Assembly: GCF_013402915.1 (NCBI RefSeq)
Contig: NC_050719.1
Location: 1,240,001-1,304,000, forward strand
From: Zygotorulaspora mrakii
Lineage: Eukaryota; Ascomycota; Saccharomycetes; Saccharomycetales; Saccharomycetaceae
DNA length: 64,000 nucleotides
Reading direction: 5' to 3'
Shown here: positions 9,598 to 18,982 of the stretch, piece after piece
Layout: each line of letters opens with the position of its first letter
How positions within the stretch are numbered: the first letter of the stretch is position 1
Notes under the pieces: generated by a model
The model's input: only the letters and a program-made list of their open reading frames with translations
What the model was told of the DNA's origin: nothing
The model's database searches: none
Position numbers and translations under genes: made by a program

Positions 9598-10540
9598 GTT
9601 TTCTGAACCTTCTATTATTCTGTATCCTGCTGTACAAATGCTATATTAAGCCACCAAATTAAGCACAAGCTAGTCTGAATTACACGCAGACTTCGCCCAA
9701 ACAACGCTATACTTGTTAAATCAGTCCAATCAAGCCACCTATCTAGCAGAAGTGGCACACTATATTCTACTAATTCTTCAAACTTGTCTTACCTTTGATC
9801 TAACCCCCAATTACTTCGATTCGGTACCGGTAGCCGAGCTTAATTTGAGCTTTCAAAAGTGAAAAAAAAAGGAAAATGGAAATAGAACAGAAACTGAAAA
9901 AAGAAGCTGCCAATACGCAATAGAAGAATAACAGATCTAGCGCGTGGAATGTGTAGCCTCTTGATGGATGAAATCTGGCTGTGCTGTGTTTATGGCTCCC
10001 TTGTCAATGGAACTTTGTAAGTAAACAACTCAGTATTGATCGGAGTTCTAAGCAGTCTGTGCTATATAATTAGTTCGCAAAATGAAATCAAGTGTTGGTT
10101 TCGCTGATGCGCAAAATGAGGGAAATGATCGTATTTACTTGAGCTTTACGAAGGCTTGTGTGTCGTCAAGGATATTTGAAGATAAAGTGAAATGCCAGTA
10201 GTCCGATTGAAACGTACATGCATATCTTCATGCATATATTTTTTTACTATCCGAGCCGTTTTTTGTTGTAAATAGTAGATTTGACATCAGCAGGTGTACC
10301 AGAAGGATTGCTGACGGAACAAGAGAAAGATGGAAAGAGGCACGAGGTCGGGAGGCCCATGACAACGAGGAGCACAGTGACCGGGATCGGCAGTATTTTT
10401 TGGCTATCTTGCCGTGTTTGTGAAAGGTGATAAGTGGACGGCTACTGGGAACCGGTGGGGTGGTTCCACGAGTGACGGGTGTGACGTTCCAGGCTGGTTG
10501 CAATGGCACATGGTATGGCAAAGTTTATAAAATGATTTTA
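9598..10540. other. HRK1 upstream / VPH1 downstream region without a gene
   Basis: About 940 bp carry no supportable gene. In S. cerevisiae PAC1 (494 codons) and the doubtful YOR268C lie between HRK1 and VPH1; there is no room or reading frame for PAC1 here. An open stretch on the minus strand at 10228-10521 has no homology I recognise. The HRK1-proximal half is the HRK1 promoter and includes A/T-rich tracts near 9861-9905. Confidence 0.55.
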
Positions 10541-10610
10541 CTTGGTTTTACTTAGTTTTACTTAGTTTAACTTAGTTTTACTTGGTTTTACGTGGTTTTG
10601 TTTCGTTTTA
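10541..10610. repeat. 10-bp tandem repeat just downstream of VPH1
   Basis: Seven consecutive 10-bp units of the form CTTAGTTTTA (variants CTTGGTTTTA, CTTAGTTTAA, CGTGGTTTTG, TTTCGTTTTA) end 6 bp from the VPH1 stop codon. A weaker unit precedes at 10531. On the VPH1 strand the array is TAAAAC-rich and forms the start of the 3' UTR. It may supply A-rich positioning signals for 3' end formation, which is inference. Confidence 0.92.
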
Positions 10611-10616
10611 GAGTTA

Positions 10617-13091
10617 CTAAGCTGCACCAGGAGTTGGGTTAGCTTCGTCATCTAGGTCTTTATAGATGAATAAGAATGGCTCGTAAAGGGTACCTTCACC
10701 CACAAAAAACTTGGACATGGATTCGACCCAATGTAGACGTAGGGAATGCAGCATTGCAGAGGTACCTTCCATGCCGACCAGGATGGCCACTGTAAGGACG
10801 AACCACATGGCGAACAGACAAACGGTCATTGTGACACCGAGGATTCCCGGAACACCGAAGGCCAGAGCAATGGTCATACTCCACAACACTTGCGATAGTT
10901 GCGCATGCGCCAAAGACAAGGCCCACAGACGTAAATAAGAGGCTGTGTGGGAAACACAGTTCAAACAGAACTCAATTGTGTGAATAACTTGGTGGATCAT
11001 CACATCGCCAAAACCACCATCTTCGTGGCCTCCGCTTTCTTCTTCGTTGTCATAATCTGCACCGTTTTCACCTGTCAATTGCTCGACGGCCATTTCATCA
11101 TCTGTTGGCAGTGGTTGGTGTTCTTTCTGAGTAAACTTATAATGTAATGGTTTAATGAGTAGCAAGCATGGGACGCAAATCAATGCCATTAACACTAGAA
11201 AAACTTGAATTTTTGCTTGATGTGGGTACAGTTCCTCGTCAACAACACCTGGCGCTAAAAACATATTGATCAACATGTTCAGCAGACTTGGAGCGGGTAA
11301 ATCATCCTTGACCCAGTCAACTGACCATTTGTAAACAATACAAACTGACAGATATCCAAATATACCTTGCATGAAAAGCAAACCAGGAATGAAGTTGGCA
11401 ACAATGTCAATCCATGACTTGAAAAAGATATGATTTGCTAATGAGAAGAAGTATGAATAAGTCATATGGATGAAACCCATTAAAATTGAAAGCTTCATCT
11501 TGTATGAATTCGCAAATAACAATGAATTTTCAGCACCATGCCAGAACCAATCTAAACCGACTGGATAAACACTTACTTGTCTTGCAACAATTGATTCACC
11601 CTCTTTCCAATGTTCTGGCCATTCCCATCCTGATTTGAAAAACGTCATAGATCTTGAAAAGACGTCATTGTAAAGGAAGCCTGTATACATCGAAAAAACA
11701 CCCATTAATAAAACAACGTATCTGCCAGCATATATCATATCGAACATTTCACCCCTTTTCATCTTACCAATTTTGGTCTCATTCCATACAATAGCCCCTG
11801 CCGCTAAAGACATTATGAAACCGTGACCTAAATCACCAAACATGATTGCAAACATGAAGGGAAATGTGACAACCGTGGGTAAACCTGCGTTGACTTCCTT
11901 GTATTGAGCAATACCATAACAATCACAAATATTTTGGAAACCAGAGGTCAATTTGTTTGTTCTATGGAAAGTTGGTGGTGTTCTATTGGTTTCCATCACC
12001 TCGATAATTGATGGCACATCTACACCTAGTTCAGATGTCATTTTCCCCAATTGATCCTGTAAATTTACTAATTCATCTTCGGGAACCCAGCCTTCAGCGA
12101 TCAAAGTTTTATGGTTGACATCAAAGTTGAACTTGTTCAAAGTCTCAAATACAGATTTTTCGCGCGAAATATCTTGAATCCATTTATCAAGCTCCTTTGC
12201 AATTGCATACAATTCGCTTTCCAACGTAGTCGTAGTAGTTTGCAAAACAGTATATAAATCATTAAGACTTTGGTTTACTTTAGCCAGCTGATTTGATCTT
12301 GCCTCGGAGTTTTCATCAACATTATACAAGTTTCCATCAAGTGATTCCGCCACTTTCTGAATTCTTTTCATAATCAAGTCACCGTGAGAGAAGACGATAA
12401 ATGCATTTTTGGAAACTTTTCCTTTTGTGTTAGGATCATAAACAGGCTCTGATAATTCAGCATGTCTGAAATACAAATTACCTCTCAAAACTCTCCAAAG
12501 GATTTGTTCTAAAACTTCAACTTTGTCTCTGGAAATAACACCTGTGACGTAACTGACGGAGTTGGGCAAGCCTTGAGCACCTGCTTCTTCATCATTCTCG
12601 CTATAAGATGGCGCACCACCACTGGCCTTACTTGGATCCTTCGCAAAAAATTCCTCAGCTGATTTTAGGACAAATCTGTACTGCTCTAAGTCAGCTTTTT
12701 GTTGTTCCAACTGCTCTGCTGCATCCTCCATCTGGATCAATCTTTCTTCGAGATATGTGGAACTTTGAACATAGTCGTCAATGGCGGCAGTACTTGGCGC
12801 CAAACTTACGTGGCCCTCCTCATTGAAAAGATCTTCCTCAAAAAATTTAATTCCGTGCTTTTTCAAGAGCTTGTAGAAGTAGCGATACTGTCTCTCAACA
12901 TTATCTAATCTTTTAATGTCATCCACAAAACTTCTCTGGAAAGTGGTAACTTTTGAATTCAAATCGCGAAACTGTACTAAGCCTAATTGACCAATTGTAT
13001 AAACAGTTTCTCTAGCAATCTCCTGCGGAATGTACAGCTGGACCAACGACATATCCGCAGAACGGAAGATTGCCTCTTTTGCTTCAGTCAT
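10617..13091 (-). CDS. VPH1: V-ATPase subunit a, vacuolar isoform (Vph1)
   Basis: Subunit a forms the proton half-channels of the membrane V0 sector and tethers it to V1. The 824-residue protein has a cytosolic N-terminal half with coiled-coil arms (QYRYFYKLLKKHGIKFFEED; LEERLIQMEDAAEQLEQQ), then about eight membrane segments from residue ~400 (VTFPFMFAIMFGDLGHGF). The essential channel arginine sits in SYLRLWALSLAHAQLS. The start at 13091 gives MTEAKEAIFRSADMSLVQLY; the family N-terminus EAIFRSA supports it. Of the two S. cerevisiae paralogues (VPH1, STV1) the position between HRK1 and FSF1 supports VPH1. It is divergent from ERG12. Confidence 0.97.
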   Translation of the reverse strand: MTEAKEAIFRSADMSLVQLYIPQEIARETVYTIGQLGLVQFRDLNSKVTTFQRSFVDDIKRLDNVERQYRYFYKLLKKHGIKFFEEDLFNEEGHVSLAPSTAAIDDYVQSSTYLEERLIQMEDAAEQLEQQKADLEQYRFVLKSAEEFFAKDPSKASGGAPSYSENDEEAGAQGLPNSVSYVTGVISRDKVEVLEQILWRVLRGNLYFRHAELSEPVYDPNTKGKVSKNAFIVFSHGDLIMKRIQKVAESLDGNLYNVDENSEARSNQLAKVNQSLNDLYTVLQTTTTTLESELYAIAKELDKWIQDISREKSVFETLNKFNFDVNHKTLIAEGWVPEDELVNLQDQLGKMTSELGVDVPSIIEVMETNRTPPTFHRTNKLTSGFQNICDCYGIAQYKEVNAGLPTVVTFPFMFAIMFGDLGHGFIMSLAAGAIVWNETKIGKMKRGEMFDMIYAGRYVVLLMGVFSMYTGFLYNDVFSRSMTFFKSGWEWPEHWKEGESIVARQVSVYPVGLDWFWHGAENSLLFANSYKMKLSILMGFIHMTYSYFFSLANHIFFKSWIDIVANFIPGLLFMQGIFGYLSVCIVYKWSVDWVKDDLPAPSLLNMLINMFLAPGVVDEELYPHQAKIQVFLVLMALICVPCLLLIKPLHYKFTQKEHQPLPTDDEMAVEQLTGENGADYDNEEESGGHEDGGFGDVMIHQVIHTIEFCLNCVSHTASYLRLWALSLAHAQLSQVLWSMTIALAFGVPGILGVTMTVCLFAMWFVLTVAILVGMEGTSAMLHSLRLHWVESMSKFFVGEGTLYEPFLFIYKDLDDEANPTPGAA

Positions 13092-13498
13092 CTTTGCAAA
13101 TGAGCTTGTGTTACACAATATCTTCAGTTACTACTATGTCAGAATACAGGCAAACTTTAACACGAGAAACTTCACGGCTATGATGTAATGCAGGTTTTCT
13201 GATATCGGAGTTTTCTAGCAAGTCTTAGCGTACTGCTTGAATGCTACCCACTAAATTCTTCTGAAGTTGAAGGTTCTTTATATCCCTTTGAAGTTTGCAG
13301 CCAGTGAATATTTTCTTTTGAGTATGCGGAAGCTTAACGTCGGGTAACCTTTTCTTTTCTCATACCATCTCACACTTGAAAACATACAAGAAGAGCAGTC
13401 AGGTCTCAAACGAGGTGAATGCTAATGGACGAAGGGGACTCTAAAAGGGTCAATTGGGCCATCTTTGACTTTTCCAGCCGCCTGATCATTTCCACACA
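13092..13498. promoter_or_regulatory. VPH1-ERG12 divergent promoter
   Basis: A 407-bp divergent promoter holds a Reb1-type CGGGTAA at 13341-13347, followed by a T-rich tract and a stretch of CT-rich sequence toward ERG12. No gene is visible in it. Confidence 0.55.
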
Positions 13499-14758
13499 AT
13501 GGTGTTGCCATTTTTAACATCAGCTCCTGGTAAGGTGATCATCTTTGGTGAGCATTCGGCTGTTTATAATGAACCTGCCGTTGCAGCTAGTGTATCAGCA
13601 TTAAGAACTTACATGCTGGTTACGCAAACAGACTCTAATGCAGTGGAGCTAGATTTCCCAGATATTGGCTTCAGCCATGCGTGGTCTCGTCATGAGTTTG
13701 ATCATATATTGAAAGATGAAAGGAATACTACAATATTGCAAGAAGCAAGGCACAATGTTAGAGAGTTGTCTCCAGAACTGACCAGTCTGCTTGATTCTTT
13801 GCATAGCGAATTGAAGAAATCCATGTTTCATCACGCAGCATTCTGTTTTACGTATCTCTACATATGTCTGTGTCCAAACGTGAAGGGAATTAAGTTCTCC
13901 GTGAGATCTACGTTACCTATTGGAGCTGGTCTTGGTTCAAGCGCATCGGTGTCTGTCAATCTTGCAATGGCCATGGCAAAATTGGGTGGCCTTATCACTG
14001 GAACAAAAGGTCTCACATTACAAGATAAAAAATTGATAAATGATTGGGCTTTCATTGGTGAAAAGTGCATGATGGGTACACCTTCTGGTATAGATAACGC
14101 CGTTTCAACGTATGGTAATGCTGTACTATTCAAAAGAGAGATCGATGGGACCACAAATTTTGAGTTTGTTGAGGATTTTCCTCAAATTCCAATGATTCTT
14201 ACCTACACCAAGATTCCTCGTTCTACAAAAACACTTGTTGCAAATGTCAGAGAACTGCTATCAAATCATCCAAATTTGGTGAGACCAATTTTAGTCGCAA
14301 TGGGTCAATTGGCCACAAGAGGAGCAGAAATTTTAAATTCGCTGGACAATGGAAATTATAATGAGCTGCTTGAACTGGTGCGCGTGAACCACGGATTACT
14401 AGTTGCATTAGGGGTTTCACATCCCGGTCTAGAGATTGTCAGAGCTTTGAGTGACACAATGGAACTTGGCTCAACAAAACTGACAGGTGCCGGTGGGGGT
14501 GGATGTGCGTTAACAATTTTGAACAAAGATACAAGTGAGAAATTAGTGACGGAATTTAAATCGAAGCTTGAAAAGACTCATGATTATGCTACCTATCAAA
14601 CAGACTTAGGCGGAATTGGTTGTAGTTTGTTATTGAATGATTGTATCTCTGAAGATAAATTGGAATTAATTCTAAAGATTTTCAATCATAATGAAGATAA
14701 AGCACTAATTGATGAGCTATTGTTGCCTGGTAAATGCAGTCTATCCTGGATCTTCTGA
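13499..14758 (+). CDS. ERG12: Mevalonate kinase Erg12
   Basis: Erg12 phosphorylates mevalonate in the cytosolic isoprenoid and ergosterol pathway. The 419-residue GHMP-family kinase begins VLPFLTSAPGKVIIFGEHSAVY (shown in part: APGKVIIFGEHS is GHMP motif 1). The ATP-binding PIGAGLGSSAS is at about residues 140-150. The active-site Asp lies in TPSGIDNAV, and the third motif TGAGGGGCALT is near residue 328. It is somewhat shorter than the 443-residue S. cerevisiae protein. In S. cerevisiae this gene is on chromosome XIII; here it sits between two chromosome XV genes, VPH1 and FSF1. It is convergent with FSF1. Confidence 0.97.
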   Translation: MVLPFLTSAPGKVIIFGEHSAVYNEPAVAASVSALRTYMLVTQTDSNAVELDFPDIGFSHAWSRHEFDHILKDERNTTILQEARHNVRELSPELTSLLDSLHSELKKSMFHHAAFCFTYLYICLCPNVKGIKFSVRSTLPIGAGLGSSASVSVNLAMAMAKLGGLITGTKGLTLQDKKLINDWAFIGEKCMMGTPSGIDNAVSTYGNAVLFKREIDGTTNFEFVEDFPQIPMILTYTKIPRSTKTLVANVRELLSNHPNLVRPILVAMGQLATRGAEILNSLDNGNYNELLELVRVNHGLLVALGVSHPGLEIVRALSDTMELGSTKLTGAGGGGCALTILNKDTSEKLVTEFKSKLEKTHDYATYQTDLGGIGCSLLLNDCISEDKLELILKIFNHNEDKALIDELLLPGKCSLSWIF

Positions 14759-14886
14759 ATAAAACCTCCTTTATCTCTGTAATATATATTGATAGAAAAT
14801 TTTCTATACTGGATAGATTTTGTATTGTCAGATAATTTTATTATTACTTCTTACACATGATTTCTGTCTATCTCTATAAAATAAAT

Positions 14887-14920
14887 TTGTTGTTGTTGTT
14901 TCTGTTGTTGTAGTTGTTGT
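14887..14920. repeat. TTG-rich simple repeat
   Basis: A short imperfect run of TTG/TTGTTG triplets lies between the convergent 3' ends of ERG12 and FSF1. It is non-coding and typical of slippage-prone sequence. Confidence 0.85.
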
Positions 14921-14946
14921 GTATTGTTAGGATTGAAGCTCATGAA

Positions 14947-15930
14947 TTACATACCTCTGTTGAAATAAACCATTTCGATTTTTTTGCCGTTTTTATCCAC
15001 TTTATCTTGAATGCTAGATTCCAGTTTGGCCAAATGAATACCTTGTCTTTGAGGGAAGAGTGCTAATGCAAACGGTAGAGCTGTGAACGCTGTTGCTGCA
15101 ATGACGGCTAGACTGGCTAATGTCTGGACACCAAATGATTTACCCTTTAAGATAGTACGTTGCAAGCGAACTAAAATCAATGGTGGAATAACCATAACAG
15201 GAGTGGCATTAATAACTCTACTTAAAGCTGTTTCACCAACTGCAATTACGGCTGCCTTCTTTGACTTACCAACCTCATCACCATTAGGATCATAAACTGA
15301 AATGCCTTTCCTGATTTCATTACCTCTCATTAAGAAAACGTTTACAATACCGGCAGTTACAACTGCTGCAAATGGAACCAAACGGCCAAGAATCAATCTC
15401 GTATTAGGGCTAACATTTCTCAATCTTGGAACGAGTTTGTTTAAACCAACTGCGACACCACAAGAAGCACTGACAGCCACTGCATAGTTTGTAATCAATT
15501 GTTTAGTGGACATTGGATGTGATTTATTCGCATTCGCTGAATTTACGGCAACATTCAATGATTGATTGGCCCATTGCCAAAATAATGTTCCAGCAGTACC
15601 CAAATTTGGAGTTAACATACCGGCGGTAACAACCAAGTTTGACAAAACATTGCATGACATACGGAATGGTAAAAGAACAGTCTCTCCTGTATCTGGATGA
15701 ACCGTTGAGTCGAGCTGTTTCTTAGCGTGCCAAAACTCTGGCGTCGTTTCCTTTAATATACCATGACGATAAGAGCTAACAATTTCGCGGGCCTTTGTTA
15801 GATCATTTTGAGTTGTCAACAGCATCGTTGGATCAACAATCTCAACACAATGACGAACTCTACCCCAATAGGTACTCAGATCGTAACGAGATTCAGGTAA
15901 GGCAATTGGACCAGATACTGATGAAGCCAT
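14947..15930 (-). CDS. FSF1: Sideroflexin-family mitochondrial carrier Fsf1
   Basis: Fsf1 is the yeast sideroflexin, an inner-membrane amino-acid transporter family implicated in serine transport in animals. The 327-residue protein has the family opening: RYDLSTYWGRVRHCVEIVDPTMLL, in which YWGRVRH and DP are diagnostic. About five membrane segments follow (for example GVAVGLNKL and LVPFAAVVTAGIVNVFLMR). The characteristic NEIRKGI motif and the C-terminal FPQRQ segment are present. Length matches the S. cerevisiae protein (327). The start at 15930 is supported by the conserved N-terminus. Confidence 0.95.
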   Translation of the reverse strand: MASSVSGPIALPESRYDLSTYWGRVRHCVEIVDPTMLLTTQNDLTKAREIVSSYRHGILKETTPEFWHAKKQLDSTVHPDTGETVLLPFRMSCNVLSNLVVTAGMLTPNLGTAGTLFWQWANQSLNVAVNSANANKSHPMSTKQLITNYAVAVSASCGVAVGLNKLVPRLRNVSPNTRLILGRLVPFAAVVTAGIVNVFLMRGNEIRKGISVYDPNGDEVGKSKKAAVIAVGETALSRVINATPVMVIPPLILVRLQRTILKGKSFGVQTLASLAVIAATAFTALPFALALFPQRQGIHLAKLESSIQDKVDKNGKKIEMVYFNRGM

Positions 15931-17458
15931 AATTGATGTGTATTTTAGCTTGTCTTGTGCGTGTTTCTTGCAACTCTGATGTTTTCGATGCAGAAGTGAC
16001 CTTCAATCTCTTTGAAAACAAGCTGCACTTGTTTTGAATTTTCAAACAATGCGTTGAGCTGCGCGTTAATATACATTTTATTCTAGTCTATCGACTAACA
16101 TGATATCTTCTGCATGAAAATTTTCAATTAGATGCCGCGATGACTAACTAAGGCTATCATCTGAAAGAAGAAACTCACGCGCCGCCTGAAGCCACCCCAT
16201 TCTGAAGAACAATATTAAAGGCGAAACCACTTCGTTGCAGGCCGTTCGAAGGCGCCATGAATGCGTTTGAACCATTGCTCCAATGACTTAAAGTTGGTGT
16301 TAGCATTTTTTCGCGGTATTTTTGCCGTCGGTTGCATACGTTCCCGTGCGATACACATTGGAACGCCAAGTAAAAAGCATCTCTGCAAACCGTCCATCTG
16401 ACCCGTACCTGAATGTATTCTGCAACTCTGTGATTTTATGAATCCACACCATGGTGCAGACTGGTTTGAGAATTGAGAAATTCCGAAACATTGGAGGCAT
16501 AAGCCCAGAGTACGAACCGATCGCTATCCCATTCCAGCCACCGATACGCCCCTAAGCCTCAGGCCCACTCGTCCCCTAAAGCTCGTTCCAGACACTCTAC
16601 GTGCGTGACGGGCATCTTGTCGGGATTAAAGACCTCTTGTAATTCGCTGGTAATCCGCTTACAGATTGCTCGAAAGTCATCCCAGACACTCCTTGTCTCA
16701 AACGGATATCCCCGTCGAGCGTTACAGCATTAAATACAGCGAGAGTGTCACCCTGCAGAAGTCCAATAACCCCCTTCCCCCCCCTCCATCAACCTGCAAA
16801 AATTCATCTTGGAATTCCAGTCACCTTCGCAATAGCTCTTCTATCCCCCACAGCGGATCCTCCCTCCATTGAGAGCCTGTACATACGTACTGCCATGAGT
16901 ATAGCATCGCTTCCACAGCTCTTTTTGTAGTTAAACTGTGGGCGGCTAATCAAACTGCTTGGAACATAAGCCCTAAAAGGCTGAATCTGAGTTTCGTGTT
17001 GTGTGATCTTACTTTTTCAACTTTTTTTTCGTTACTATATAAATGGAACGTTTAACGCATTCACAATATGGATACTATTACGCCTCGTTTTATTATCCTT
17101 TTCTAAGAGGGTGATACGAATGCCTTCTATTCACTGTGCCATCTTGTTTCCGTAGATGATCAGAGGGGAAAAGAAGAGCTAGAAGAATGAACATCCTTTT
17201 TTAAGCTTGTTCAATCCATGAGCGTCCTCATACTGTCCGAAGTATCGCTTGGTCCAATTGGATCATTCAATGGCTTCGGTCGGTACTGCGCAAGTGGGAC
17301 ATGCCCCCATACACTTGTACTTGTAGTTGAATTACACATATGTATACATAGTTGCCCTCTTGCCTCCAGTAGTAGCTCTCTGTTCGTGGCATCTCAACTG
17401 TCCTACCGGTTACTTTTTTCTCTTCAGTTTTTCCTGTGCCGGGGAGCCGAGCTGTGGA
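15931..17458. other. Long FSF1-YTM1 intergenic region
   Basis: This is the longest gene-free stretch in the window, about 1.5 kb. Short overlapping open stretches on both strands (around 16175-16500 minus, 16666-16930 plus) lack ATG-consistent starts, homology and codon character, so none is called. A C-rich run lies at about 16769-16789. I looked for tRNA A and B boxes and found none. It could contain a non-coding RNA or gene remnant that cannot be recognised by eye. Confidence 0.5.
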
Positions 17459-17469
17459 TGAAAAATTTT
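17459..17469 (+). promoter_or_regulatory. RRPE element upstream of YTM1
   Basis: TGAAAAATTTT matches the ribosomal RNA processing element bound by Stb3 in S. cerevisiae. It lies about 115 bp upstream of the YTM1 ATG and 24 bp from a PAC site, the usual pairing in ribosome-biogenesis genes. Confidence 0.85.
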
Positions 17470-17492
17470 GACAGCTAGGCAGAGATTTCAAG

Positions 17493-17500
17493 CTCATCGC
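17493..17500 (-). promoter_or_regulatory. PAC element upstream of YTM1
   Basis: CTCATCGC is the complement of GCGATGAG, the exact PAC core recognised by Dot6/Tod6 repressors in S. cerevisiae. It lies about 80 bp upstream of the YTM1 ATG. Confidence 0.87.
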
Positions 17501-17580
17501 ATCGCAACGTATTAGTTCATAGAAAGCATTGCGCAAAGGTAACAGGACCAAAAGGCATCCATCAGATCTCTCTATCGACT

Positions 17581-18966
17581 ATGTCTGAAGATAAAGCACA
17601 GGTGAAGGTGAAATTTTTCACGCGTGAGCAAGAAGAGTCGCTGCACGTTGAGGATGTTCCTGTCTACGCACCAATATCTTTAAAGAGATATGGTCTCTCA
17701 GAGATTGTAAACCACCTTTTGGGGTCGGAACAGCCGATTCCTTTTGATTTCCTGATAGAAGGGGAGCTTTTGCGTACCTCCTTGCAGGATTATTTGGTAA
17801 AGAAAGGTCTATCCAGCGAAACATATTTGAATATTGAATATACTAGAGCAGTTTTACCACCATCTTATTTGGCAAGTTACAATAATGATGACTGGGTTAG
17901 CTCGATTGACGTTGGGGACAGAAGTATAATTAGTGGGTCCTACGACGGTGTTGTGCGCACCTGGAACCTTTCTGGTAAAGTAGAAAAACAGTACAGTGGC
18001 CATTCAGGAGCAGTTCGTGCCGTTAAATTTATTTCTAACACGAGATTGGTCTCATGTGGCAACGATCGTACGTTAAGGATGTGGAAAACACGAAATGACG
18101 ACTTAGCAAGCTATAATAATATCAATGGTGGGGGTGACGAGGACGAGGACGAGGACGAGAATGTTGAAGAGGGTAAAACTTTAGCTATCCTGGAAGGTCA
18201 CAAGGCTCCCGTTGTATCTGTTGATGTGTCAAATAATTCAAGGATTCTATCCGCATCTTATGATAACTCAATTGGGTTTTGGTCAACAATCTATAAAGAA
18301 ATGACAATAGTTGATCCAATGGAAGATTTAAAAAACAGCAGTAACAACAAGGTTTCAACTGCCGCTAGAAAAAGAAGAAAAATGGCTTTAAAAGACGGCT
18401 CTATTAGAAGACGCGCTCCGCTACTGTTATTGGAATCACATAATGCCCCGGTAGAACAAGCTATCTTCGATTCCACTGATAACACTGTTGGTTATTCAGT
18501 TTCTCAAGACCACACTATCAAGACATGGGATCTGGTCACGGCGCGTTGCATAGATACGAAGACCACTTCCTACTCTTTACTGTCAGTAGCTCAGTTGCCA
18601 AGTTTACATCTGTTGGCATGTGGTTCAAGCGCAAGACATATTACCTTACATGACGTTCGTATGGATTCTTCATCAAAGGTTACTCAAAAGCAATTGATTG
18701 GACATAAAAATTTTGTCGTTTCATTAGATACATGCCCAGAAAATGAGTATATGTTAGCATCGGCTTCGCACGATGGAACTGTTAAAATTTGGGACGTGAG
18801 ATCAACTTCACCAATGTACACTATCACAAGGGAAGATCCTTCAGTTGAAAAAGGCATAAATGACAAAGTATTCGCAGTCAGGTGGTCCAAGGATGTCGGA
18901 ATTATTAGTGGTGGTCAAGATAAAAAGATTCAGATAAATAAAGGGGATAATATTTTCAAAAGTTAG
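17581..18966 (+). CDS. YTM1: Ribosome biogenesis WD-repeat protein Ytm1
   Basis: Ytm1 is part of the Nop7-Erb1-Ytm1 complex for 60S subunit maturation; its release is driven by the AAA+ machine Rea1 (Mdn1). The 461-residue protein has an N-terminal ubiquitin-like NLE domain (residues ~5-90) containing NIEYTRA, which includes the conserved acidic residue that meets the Rea1 MIDAS. A seven-bladed WD40 propeller follows (for example GHSGAVRAVKF, GHKNFVVSLD, SASHDGTVKIWDVR). An acidic DEDEDED loop near residue 183-193 interrupts the propeller. RRPE and PAC sites upstream place it in the ribosome-biogenesis regulon. Its stop lies 16 bp from the convergent neighbour. Confidence 0.97.
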   Translation: MSEDKAQVKVKFFTREQEESLHVEDVPVYAPISLKRYGLSEIVNHLLGSEQPIPFDFLIEGELLRTSLQDYLVKKGLSSETYLNIEYTRAVLPPSYLASYNNDDWVSSIDVGDRSIISGSYDGVVRTWNLSGKVEKQYSGHSGAVRAVKFISNTRLVSCGNDRTLRMWKTRNDDLASYNNINGGGDEDEDEDENVEEGKTLAILEGHKAPVVSVDVSNNSRILSASYDNSIGFWSTIYKEMTIVDPMEDLKNSSNNKVSTAARKRRKMALKDGSIRRRAPLLLLESHNAPVEQAIFDSTDNTVGYSVSQDHTIKTWDLVTARCIDTKTTSYSLLSVAQLPSLHLLACGSSARHITLHDVRMDSSSKVTQKQLIGHKNFVVSLDTCPENEYMLASASHDGTVKIWDVRSTSPMYTITREDPSVEKGINDKVFAVRWSKDVGIISGGQDKKIQINKGDNIFKS

Positions 18967-18982
18967 TTACTCTTTGTATATT

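Noticed and set aside
10228..10521. 97-codon open stretch in the HRK1-VPH1 gap, considered as a PAC1 remnant
   Set aside because: No WD-repeat or LisH sequence in either direction; low-complexity chance frame.
16479..16500. TTCCGAAA considered as a centromere CDEIII core
   Set aside because: No CDEI at a suitable distance, no A/T-rich CDEII, and the flanks do not match.
15931..17580. Search for a tRNA or snoRNA in the long gap
   Set aside because: No B-box GGTTCGANTCC and no paired A box; no C/D or H/ACA layout I could support by eye.
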